Of a stretch of DNA of 64,000 bases, positions 54,480-64,000 are shown piece by piece. Numbering within the stretch: the first letter of the stretch is position 1; every line of letters begins with the position of its first letter. The notes under the pieces were generated by a model. The model worked only from the letters and a program-made list of their open reading frames with translations, did not search any database and was not told the origin of the DNA. Position numbers and translations under genes: made by a program. Source of the stretch: Zizania palustris (Eukaryota; Streptophyta; Magnoliopsida; Poales; Poaceae); assembly GCA_019279435.1 (NCBI GenBank), contig JAAALK010000086.1, positions 5,657,589 through 5,721,588 of the forward strand, read 5' to 3'.

Positions 54480-56457
54480 TGTTGGACCGGAAACGGCGAC
54501 CAGAGGGGGGGTGAATGGGAGCTATTAAAATTTCGGGCTAAAACTTAGCCTTCGGTTCTGTTCTGTCTTCTGCGGAACAGGCTTCGAACACAACCTTCGA
54601 AGGTCTGGTTCGGAGGTACATCGACAGCTCCGAACACAGGCTTCGCAGGAACAAAAGTTCGAAGCCAAGAAGACTTCGCTCCACTGACAACCCTCGAAAA
54701 TCTACTCTGCTGAGTCAGTGCAGGCTCCGCACACGAGGTGCTTCGAGCAAGCTTCGCACTTCACCCTTCGCAAGAGTGGACAGCCCTCTGAGGACTTCGA
54801 CCAAGTACTTGGCGACAGCAACTGGTGCTGGGCTTCGTACGCGAAGGTCTACACGCACACAAAACGAACTAAGCTAAGGGCTTCGACACAAGAAGCAAAA
54901 CAGGCCTCGGTCAGGGCTACGCTAGTAAGCAGCGAGGTTGCACCTCCTGTTACACAGAGCGAAAGCACACTGACAAAACACACTTCGCACGAAAAACAAC
55001 CTTCGCCTCGACAGGCTTCGGTGCACTAAACCAGCGAAGTATGCAAAGCGAGCTCAAGCAAAAAGCACAAGAAAAACAGGGCTTCGCCGCTTGAACAAGG
55101 AACACGAAATAAATTGAACTCAGAATGAATACAGCGAGGTCTGTCTACAGGAGCTCAACAGTAAATGCTCAAAGTGTTAAATGTTACCTACCGAGCCCCC
55201 ATATTTATAGCCCACAGTTTCATCCTAAGGAAGTGACTACATTACCCCTAGGGTTTACATTCATTTTGTCTCTACTGAACTAAGGGGTACAAAAGATAGT
55301 CCACCTTTATTTTGGAGGCTTCTCTGTCAGCTGCAGAGGGGACAGTGTCAGCCTTTTTCAGAACAGACAGTGTCAGCCTTTACAGTGTTGACTTCTGGAA
55401 CCTCCCTTCACACCGGAGGGTGCGGTAGCTTCGGCGAGAACCCTGCAGCCTGTTGGCCTTCGCTCCGCCGAAGAAGTCCTTCGATACAGTGACGGTTTTG
55501 AGCCGAAGCCGTCAAAGCCTTTGGGCCTTCGCACCACCACCTTCGGAGTGGACCACCACGGCTTCGCAGCTACTCCCAGCTCGATCTCCGCCCGTCCGTG
55601 TACCGAAGCCATGCATGGCCGAAGCACCTCAAGTCAACCTCACTCCGAAGCCCCACCTTCGGAGTACCACCCTTCGAAGTCCCTCCTTCGTCCAAGGCCT
55701 CCGCATGAAGCATTCCATGAGCACTCTGTCGCAGTGCCTCACTCCGAGCACACTCCTCGACGAGCCTCACCCGGACCATGCCTTCAACGCGCCTCGACTT
55801 CTGAGACCTTCGTCGGGTACCTTCGAGTGTCTCCCTCCGGAGCACACTTCGAACTCCTTGCCTCCGCAGAGGACTTGTTCCACCAACTCCGAAGTCACTC
55901 CATTCGGAGTACCTTCGAAGTGCCTCACCTCCGAGGACTTTGTCTTGGAGTACCTTCAGCCGGAGACACGCTCCGCACTCTCTGCCTTCACCTGGCACGC
56001 CTCGACCCGAGGACCGACCCGGACCACCTTCGCAGCCACCGTGACGGAGCTCCCCGCTCCCCTGGCATCAAGCCTCCCGCTTGACCCAGGTTCACCCGGC
56101 TCGAACCTTGTCCGTCGCCTCCGAAGTCCCTGCGCACCACAAACAAGCAAACAAGTGTATCCAGTACTCCGGAGACCTCTCCGGGTTAGCAACCTCCGGC
56201 ACACACTCCGGTGTACCGCCCAAAGTACCGAAGCCATCGGTACGAACCCAGTCATCGCGTACTGTCGGACCCCTCCGACGAGCACACTCCGCTGCACAGC
56301 TGCAGCAAGCAAACACCGAACACCCTTCGGTGAACCACCTCCGAACACCCTTCGGAGGTACCACCTCCGAAGCCCCTTCGGAGGTACCCTTCGAACAGAG
56401 GGTAAAATCCTGTCAATCACTCATCACAAAACACCGAAACCAACCCTTGGTTTCTCA
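54480..56457 (-). repeat. Copia E 3' LTR
   Basis: Minus strand runs TGAGAAACCAAGGG to CCGGTCCAACA, 1978 bp, as in the solo LTR. Minus-strand TATAAATA at 55202-55209. A 352-codon frame on the plus strand (55453-56511) is antisense to the LTR. Confidence 0.92.
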
Positions 56458-56468
56458 ATCTCCCCCTT
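56458..56468 (-). other. Copia E polypurine tract
   Basis: Minus strand AAGGGGGAGAT directly before the LTR, equal to that of copia A. Confidence 0.85.
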
Positions 56469-57630
56469 GATGAGTGCATTGACAACCAAATCCAAGTTCA
56501 AGAAAATTTAAAAATTTCAGCACACAAGTGACCATAAAAACTCAGAAAAGAGCCAAATCATGTCACTTGATAAAAGAATTTTTCTCCCCCTTTCTCAAAA
56601 GAGTAAAAGCCCTTTTGGCAAATCTCCCCTTGATAAGAACTCCCCCTGAGTTGAGCAAATTTTTCTCCCCCTTTATGTCAAAAATCTCTCCCTCTTTTTA
56701 AAAATTATGCCTTCTTGCGGCAGAGAACATAGCAAACCTCTCCCCCTTTGGCAATGCAAGCATCAAGGAGCATTCAAAAGATGCAAAGCTTCGAAATGAA
56801 TAGAATTGCAAAGACATATAATGCAAAAATATGCCAAAATTAACACAAATGATCATGTGCTCAGCTCAATTTAACAATCGGGAAACAAGATGATGGCATG
56901 TGATTTTGTCATTTTGAAGTAAAAGCATCACCACTTAATCACAGCAGCTAGCCAAGAGAAGGCAAGGACTGCGCAAAGCTAACAAATTCTACCCTAGACA
57001 GACAAGTCTTGTTCAAAGGAGCTGTGAAAGCAAACTTGATGATCAATTAATTTTGTTGTTCTTTTTCTTAATGCCAGGGGTTATTTGTTTATCCACCTTA
57101 TACTTTCCAATCAAGCCAAGCCTAGGCATGAAAGCCATCTGAAGCTTAAGGCGGTGATTTTTGCATACACGACACTATCCCAGTTCAGACCAAAGTGCAA
57201 TGGTAAGCAGTCTAGAATAGAGTAGTGCGACAAACAAATCCTCCTGGATCTTTTCATTTAAACCAGGCAAATCATGGATTTTGATTTTGATTCAAATGAA
57301 TGACATATTTGATGAATATCCATGAATAAAGAACACAATTTTTTTTTCAAGTTGCAAATTTTAGCATCCAAGGAACAGTGTCTTGCTGTCAAGTAGATAA
57401 AAGATAGCTAAAAGCAGTCCAGCCTAAACCAGCTAGATACAAGATTGTGCGGTGAGCAAGTTTTGATTTTAGAAAATGAAACATCATGCACAACCAATGT
57501 TCCAGACATATGTCATAGAGCTGAGCTGTTATGATTTCTTTGAATTAAAAGCAGACATATAATAGCAAAAGATGTAAATGCAATTCCACACATAATGAGC
57601 ATATGCAAGACAATTAAAATCAGCTCCCCC
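56469..57630 (-). other. Copia E spacer between RNase H and 3' LTR
   Basis: About 1.2 kb with no supported env-like ORF. Bases 56964-57645 recur at 63319-64000. Confidence 0.6.
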
Positions 57631-59613
57631 TCACAAAATGCCGTAGGGATGACAAATACCAAGTTCCCCACGCAAGTAAGCAAATCGAGAAGCATCGAGG
57701 GGTTTTGTAAAAATGTCGGCAAGCTGGTGTTGGGTATCAACATATTGAAGTTCAATATCACCCTTCTCATTGTGATCTCTGAGAAAATGATACCGTACAT
57801 CAATGTGTTTGGTTCTGGAGTGCTGAACCGGGTTGTTTGCAATACAAATAGCACTAGTGTTATCACAGAAAAGTGGAACACTCTTATAATCTAACCCGAA
57901 ATCCCGCAAAGTGGAAACCATCCACAAAATCTGAGAGCAACAGCTAGCTGCAGCAACATATTCGGCCTCAGCCGTTGATTGTGCAACACTAGACTGTTTG
58001 CGGGAAGACCAGCAAACCAGAGACGTACCCAGAAAATGACAAGTACCTGAGGTACTCTTTCTATCAATTCTACACCCAGCAAAGTCAGCATCAGAATAAC
58101 CTCGAAGACATAAAGATGAAGATGCTGAATACCATATGCCAAATTCAAGGGTGTGTTTGAGATACCTTAGAATGCGCTTAAACCGCTTGGCGGTGCGAAG
58201 CTCGTGGTGACGCCTGAAAACGAGCGCACAGACACACTGCGAAGTGTATGTCCGGCCTCGTGGCCGTCAAGTAGAGGAGGGAGCCGATCATGCTCCGGAA
58301 CTCCTTCTGATCTACGGCTTCTCCATCTTCGTCAGGGTCCAATGCTACAGATGTAGCCATTGGATTGGCGAGGGGCTTCGCATCGGACATGTCGAACTTC
58401 TTGAGTAGGTCCTTGGTGTACTTTGTCTGGTGGACAAAAGTACCTTGTTTGCTTTGCTTGATTTGCAAACCAAGGAAAAAGGTGAGTTCACCCATCATCG
58501 ACATTTCAAACTCCCTGCTCATGGTATCTGCAAACTCGGCAACCAAAGCATGAGAAGAGCCACCAAAGATGATATCATCCACATAAATCTGAACTAGGAG
58601 GAAATCTTTGCCATGCTTGAGAGTAAACAGTGTTTTATCAACAGAGCCCATCAAATACCCTCGCTCAAGCAGAAAAGACTTAAGTCTATCATACCACGCC
58701 CGAGGGGCTTGCTTGAGTCCATAAAGAGCCTTATGAAGTTTAAGGACTTTATGTGGGTACTTGGGGTTTGCAAAACCAGGGGGTTGTTTTACATAAACAT
58801 CTTCACCTATGAAGCCATTAAGAAAAGCACTTTTGACATCCATTTGATAGAGTTTGAATCCCCGGGATGTCGCAAAGGCAAGCAAAATCCTAATGGCCTC
58901 AAGGCGAGCAACAGGTGCAAAAGTTTCAGTAAAATCAATCCCTTCTAGTTGAGAAAAGCCCTGAGCTACAAGTCTAGCCTTGTTTCTAACAATTGTCCAT
59001 CCTCCCCTTGTTTATTTTTAAAAATCCATTTTGTTCCAATGAAATGAACATTAGGTGGAGGATCAACTAAAGTCCAGACTTGGTTTCTCTCAAAATTTTC
59101 AAGTTCCTCATGCATGGCATTGATCCAACTAGAATCAGAAAGTGCATGACTAACATCTAAGGGCTCGAAAGAAGCAACAAAAGCAGCATTAGTGAAATGG
59201 GCATGAGAACGAGTTACCCTTTGATCAAGCTCACCAATGATCTGCTCGGGAGGGTGCATCCTTTGGACATGATGTGGAGCCTCGCGGCGGGATGCAGTCT
59301 CCCCCTCAACTTGTGCGTTGGAGTGGTCCAAGATGACCGATGTTGAGGTAGTCGCTTCGGGACCTCGTGCCGAAGTAGTAGAAGCGGGGTCAGCTTCGGG
59401 GGTTGATGTCGAGGGTAGTAGGGGATCATCCTCGAATTCTCCGGGATCTTCGTCTTCGAATAAGGTCTGTTCCATGTCGTGTTCATTTGCCTGTTCAAGA
59501 GCAGAACTAACAGAGGGGGTTGATTCATCAAAAGTCACATCACATGACTCGATGACAGTGTTAGTTTCCAAGTTATAAACACGATAAGAATGACCATGAG
59601 TAGTATAACCCAA
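57631..59613 (-). pseudogene. pol: Copia E reverse transcriptase and RNase H
   Basis: Reading on minus: an acidic linker (about 59500-59300), WINAMHEELENFERNQVW, GTKWIFKNKQGEDG, a frameshift near 59000, then FKLYQMDVKSAFLNGFI, YGLKQAPRAWYDRLK, YVDD at 58574-58585 (intact), FEMSMMGELTFFLGLQIKQS, IGSLLYL, a frameshift near 58170, and RNase H ending CDNTSAICI, KHIDVRYHFLRDH, ADIFTKPLD and a stop at 57631. Catalytic motifs are intact; the frame is not. Confidence 0.9.
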
Positions 59614-59631
59614 AAAGATCCCGTCAGAAGA

Positions 59632-60783
59632 TCACGACTCAAATTTATCCAAGTTACCACGTTTTAGGATAAAGCAGCGACAGCCAAAAACTCGAAGATG
59701 AGTAACCTTGGGCTGTCTCCCAAAACGCAGCTCATACGATGTCAAATTTAAAATTGAGCGCAAGAAAATTCGGTTTGAGATGTAACATGCAGTGTTCATG
59801 GCCTCAGCCCAGAATTTTCTAGGAGTCCTATGCTCATCAAGCATCGTCCTAGCCATCTCAACCAAAGTGCGGTTTTTCCTCTCAACAACACCATTCTGTT
59901 GAGGAACCCGCGGAGCAGAGAATTGATGTTCTATGCCATGCTCCATGCAAAAGTCAACAAAGAGACTATTTTTGAACTCAGTGCCATTATCGCTTCGAAT
60001 GAATTTTAATGCACCAGGGAGTTCAGTAAAAAGTCTCAAGGCCAAGCTCCGAAAGTGTGAAAACACTTCATCCTTGCTGGCAAGAAATAAGACCCAAGAG
60101 TAGCGAGAGAAATCGTCGACAATTACTAGAACATACCACTTGCCGCCTAAAGAACTAACCCGAGAGGGACCTACAGTGTCCATATGAAGAAGTTCTCCGG
60201 GCTGTTCAGTCATCACAGTGGTGACTGGCGAATGCGAAGCGGCAATCATTTTTCCATGTCGACAAGGAGCGCAAACTAAATTCTTCTCAAACTTGAGCTT
60301 GGGCAATCCTCGGATCAGACCTAGGGGCGCTCAACGAGCGAGCAACTCAAAGCTCATATGCCCTAGTCTCCTATGCCATTTCCAAAGCTCAGAAGTCGAA
60401 TGAGCAACAAGACAATGAGAAGAACCAGACGACTCTGAAAAATCAGCTCCAAAAACTCTCCCAACCCTAAAGATCTTACACACCACAACGCCATCAGAAT
60501 TGAGCACTTGCGAAGTATCGCGATGAAATCGCACTTCGAAGCCCTCATCAAGCAACTGAGATACAGACAGCAAATTGTATCCCAGGTTTTCAACCAAAGC
60601 AACATCTTTGAGAGTGAAGTTCGAGTTAATTCTTACCACACCTTTACCTTTCACTCTACTCCTTCGATTGTTTCCGAAGGTGATATGTTCCCTTTGCTTG
60701 GTTGAGGTGAGGCTGGAGAACCAAGCTGCATCTCCGGTCATGTGGCGCGAACAACCGGAGTCCATGATCCACGTGCCCTCCAA
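59632..60783 (-). pseudogene. pol: Copia E protease and integrase
   Basis: Protease WIMDSGCSRHMTGD (about 60770). Pre-integrase HRRLGHMSFELLAR, then a TGA at about 60330. Zinc site CAPCRHGKM; integrase Asp in HMDTVG, Asp in RSDNGTEFKN, Glu in QNGVVERKNRTL, all present. A TGA near 59632 sits where related proteins have Arg (KFES then stop), a CGA to TGA change. Otherwise the sequence is well kept. Confidence 0.9.
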
Positions 60784-62318
60784 GCCTCTACCTGTCGCCT
60801 ACACAAGATGAGAATGACTCGATCGCTCAGTGCTGGGGTGAGTAAAATAATGGCGAGGCATCCAGCACTGAGTGACACGAGTAGTAGGCACAGTAAAAGC
60901 AGACGGTCTACGCATATAATAATCAGAATGATGCAAAGTGCGATGTCTACCTACATGCTGTGAAAGAACAACATGTCGAGGTCTCCTACTCTGACGAGGT
61001 ACAAATCTGCTAGCCCGAGGTCTACCACCATATGGAACATGGTGAAGACCTCGAGGAGCAAAACCTCTCCGAGAAGCACGAGGAGCCTCAAAGCAGGACG
61101 ATAGTAAAACTCAGACTCATGCATACCTAAAGATGGGTAATGCATGTCCTGATAACTCATCGCCTGTGCGCGTCGCTCATCCTTGATGCGACGGAAACAG
61201 AAACCAATCAAATGACCCGCCCGCTGACAATAAGAACAATGAAACACTCTCCTGGGGGCAACTCTCATGGGTCACAGGAGGCAACTTTCACAGGCTCCTT
61301 GGGTTTCTTTTGAGTGGTTCTCTTGGGAGGATTTTTCTTGATAGGATGAGTGGTTTTCTTTGGTGGATGGGTAGGCTTTTTGGCTGATGGGGTGTCCAAC
61401 AGAGCTCTCTCTTCTCTAGGGTGGTAGGAGAGGTAAAACAGTTTTGGTCTTACTGTCTGAAGCTATCCTCTCAAAACCCAAACCTAGAGCTACCCCTGCT
61501 CTGTCAGCACACAACTTGGTTTTGGCCAAGAGCAAATCCATCCTACCTTCCCCTCAGTGCATTTATTCACCACAGAAAGAAGGTATTCATTTTCTGACAT
61601 GAGGTTCTCAGCTCGCTCTCTAGCAGTGACTAGCTGGTCCTTAAGGGTAATGCACGTGTCACACACAGGCTGCAATCCTTAGAACTACCGGCCTTTCCAA
61701 TCTAGCCTCTAAATCATGAACATGCTTATCACGTAAATTAATGCTATCGCGCAAGACTGACAGTTCATGCAATCAATGAATTCATGAGGTCTAGACTCCA
61801 CCTCCAAAAGCTGCTTCGTGTAGTCTCAAGCTCAGAAAGAGTTTGAGCATGAACAGAACGCAACTGAGCAAGCTCACTCATGACAACAGAACATGATTCA
61901 CATTCAGCATCACAATTTAGACTTAAGCATGGATATTCAGTAGAAACATTTTCTAGCCTAAGTCTAAGGTCTTTTCTTTCTCTAGCGGCTTGCACAAGTA
62001 ATCTATCCTGACCTAGCACTACTTCATTCAGCTCATCTAATTTAATTAGTAGCTGGTCAGATGATAGGTTTACCTCAGATGAGTCAAGCTCATCGCCGCT
62101 GTGATCGCTGTTGGCCATGAAGCAACGGCCGGTGAAGTCACGTCCCTTCTTGTCCTTCTTGTCCTCCTTCCTTGGGGACTCCTCCTCCTCAGAGCTCGAC
62201 TCCTCAGTTGAGGAGGTTTCGATGGTCGCTGAGAGCAGCAACAAAGGCTCTGGAAGCGGCATTGGCTACTTCTTAGCCATCTTGCCGCGCTTGCCCTTCA
62301 CAAAGGGCTTCCTCTCCT
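60784..62318 (-). pseudogene. gag: Copia E gag, 3' part, truncated by gap
   Basis: Pieces in order: Ser/Glu-rich acidic region and GRCFMANSD (about 62100-62262), a coiled-coil-like region (61770-62050; again 61490-61675), basic Lys/Pro region near 61280-61430, zinc knuckle CSYCQRAGHLIGFC (about 61200-61240) before protease. Frame changes separate them. The capsid and first knuckle should lie in the gap. Confidence 0.75.
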
Positions 62319-63318
62319 NNNNNNNNNNNNNNNNNNNNNNNNNNNNNNNNNNNNNNNNNNNNNNNNNNNNNNNNNNNNNNNNNNNNNNNNNNNNNNNNNN
62401 NNNNNNNNNNNNNNNNNNNNNNNNNNNNNNNNNNNNNNNNNNNNNNNNNNNNNNNNNNNNNNNNNNNNNNNNNNNNNNNNNNNNNNNNNNNNNNNNNNNN
62501 NNNNNNNNNNNNNNNNNNNNNNNNNNNNNNNNNNNNNNNNNNNNNNNNNNNNNNNNNNNNNNNNNNNNNNNNNNNNNNNNNNNNNNNNNNNNNNNNNNNN
62601 NNNNNNNNNNNNNNNNNNNNNNNNNNNNNNNNNNNNNNNNNNNNNNNNNNNNNNNNNNNNNNNNNNNNNNNNNNNNNNNNNNNNNNNNNNNNNNNNNNNN
62701 NNNNNNNNNNNNNNNNNNNNNNNNNNNNNNNNNNNNNNNNNNNNNNNNNNNNNNNNNNNNNNNNNNNNNNNNNNNNNNNNNNNNNNNNNNNNNNNNNNNN
62801 NNNNNNNNNNNNNNNNNNNNNNNNNNNNNNNNNNNNNNNNNNNNNNNNNNNNNNNNNNNNNNNNNNNNNNNNNNNNNNNNNNNNNNNNNNNNNNNNNNNN
62901 NNNNNNNNNNNNNNNNNNNNNNNNNNNNNNNNNNNNNNNNNNNNNNNNNNNNNNNNNNNNNNNNNNNNNNNNNNNNNNNNNNNNNNNNNNNNNNNNNNNN
63001 NNNNNNNNNNNNNNNNNNNNNNNNNNNNNNNNNNNNNNNNNNNNNNNNNNNNNNNNNNNNNNNNNNNNNNNNNNNNNNNNNNNNNNNNNNNNNNNNNNNN
63101 NNNNNNNNNNNNNNNNNNNNNNNNNNNNNNNNNNNNNNNNNNNNNNNNNNNNNNNNNNNNNNNNNNNNNNNNNNNNNNNNNNNNNNNNNNNNNNNNNNNN
63201 NNNNNNNNNNNNNNNNNNNNNNNNNNNNNNNNNNNNNNNNNNNNNNNNNNNNNNNNNNNNNNNNNNNNNNNNNNNNNNNNNNNNNNNNNNNNNNNNNNNN
63301 NNNNNNNNNNNNNNNNNN
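62319..63318. other. Assembly gap, exactly 1000 N
   Basis: One thousand N bases, a round number typical of a placeholder gap of unknown length. Frames that span it are artefacts. Confidence 0.98.
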
Positions 63319-64000
63319 AAGGACTGCGCAAAGCTAACAAATTCTACCCTAGACAGACAAGTCTTGTTCAAAGGAGCTGTGAAAGCAAACTTGATGATCA
63401 ATTAATTTTGTTGTTCTTTTTCTTAATGCCAGGGGTTATTTGTTTATCCACCTTATACTTTCCAATCAAGCCAAGCCTAGGCATGAAAGCCATCTGAAGC
63501 TTAAGGCGGTGATTTTTGCATACACGACACTATCCCAGTTCAGACCAAAGTGCAATGGTAAGCAGTCTAGAATAGAGTAGTGCGACAAACAAATCCTCCT
63601 GGATCTTTTCATTTAAACCAGGCAAATCATGGATTTTGATTTTGATTCAAATGAATGACATATTTTGATGAATATCCATGAATAAAGAACACAATTTTTT
63701 TTTCAAGTTGCAAATTTTAGCATCCAAGGAACAGTGTCTTGCTGTCAAGTAGATAAAAGATAGCTAAAAGCAGTCCAGCCTAAACCAGCTAGATACAAGA
63801 TTGTGCGGTGAGCAAGTTTGATTTTAGAAAATGAAACATCATGCACAACCAATGTTCCAGACATATGTCATAGAGCTGAGCTGTTATGATTTCTTTGAAT
63901 TAAAAGCAGACATATAATAGCAAAAGATGTAAATGCAATTCCACACATAATGAGCATATGCAAGACAATTAAAATCAGCTCCCCCTCACAAAATGCCGTA
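63319..64000. repeat. Near-exact direct copy of 56964-57645
   Basis: 682 bp in the same orientation as the copia E spacer. By eye the only differences are one extra T near 63655 and one missing T in a T run near 63815. The right end runs into the window edge. Confidence 0.93.

Larger units (their letters stand above)
54480..62318 (-). mobile_element. Copia E, SIRE-like LTR retrotransposon, partial
   Basis: Minus-strand element with its 3' LTR at 54480-56457, PPT, spacer, RNase H, RT, integrase, protease and gag; the 5' end and 5' LTR lie in or beyond the N gap. Lesions are few (two TGA stops and about two frameshifts in pol seen, more in gag). Same LTR family as the solo LTR at 40248. The protein order and motifs resemble copia A. 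Confidence 0.9.

Noticed and set aside
62111..63401. ORFs of 355-408 codons spanning the N run
   Set aside because: They consist almost wholly of unknown bases.

Overview
The window reads as gene-poor, heterochromatin-like DNA from a plant nuclear genome, most likely a grass (Poaceae). No intact host gene was recognised. It is almost wholly nested transposable elements: Ty1/copia and Ty3/gypsy-Tat LTR retrotransposons, two hAT-type non-autonomous elements, a long-TIR Mutator-like element and a CACTA end. The grass assignment is inferred from the element types (SIRE-like copia with LTRs over 1.3 kb, Tat elements carrying an antisense 'Transposase_28'-type gene) and from the nesting style. The species cannot be named from this sequence.

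Layout. 1-358 and 21945-22672: 3' end and split 3' LTR of an old copia element (X). Inside it lies copia A (359-21944, plus strand, SIRE-like, decayed). Inside the RNase H region of A lies Tat element B1 (7242-18740, minus strand, TSD AATAT), which keeps a 1598-codon pol frame separated from gag at a run of 12 C. 22673-26159: low-information spacer with a perfect hairpin, a fold-back element, a 37-bp repeat, an Argonaute-like exon fragment and a CACTA end. 26160-47976: a second, decayed Tat element (B2, minus strand). Its gag is split by copia C (36698-47090, plus strand, TSD GAGGT). C is itself interrupted by a 704-bp hAT-type element (39155-39858, 8-bp TSD) and by a 1989-bp solo LTR (40248-42236, TSD AACAA). 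48453-51643: a 3.2-kb hAT-type element filled by five roughly 500-bp tandem repeats. 51968-52832: a long-TIR Mutator-like element with a near-perfect 9-bp TSD. 53815-54479: a copia 3' remnant. 54480-62318: a younger SIRE-like copia (E, minus strand) of the same LTR family as the solo LTR. Then come exactly 1000 N (62319-63318), followed by 682 bp that repeat 56964-57645 almost exactly.

How the parts relate. In both Tat elements a plus-strand gene with its own TATA box, conserved intron positions, an N-terminal Transposase_28-like region and a coiled coil runs towards the minus-strand gag-pol. In both, the interval where the two units converge is filled by a tandem array whose monomer can form a hairpin, yet the two arrays differ in sequence and period (118 bp versus about 57 bp). 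This two-gene convergent layout with a hairpin-repeat divider is the most interesting system in the window. Decay of the elements is dominated by CAG to TAG and CGA to TGA stops, as expected from cytosine methylation. LTR limits and TSDs were read by eye; no alignment or database search was run.
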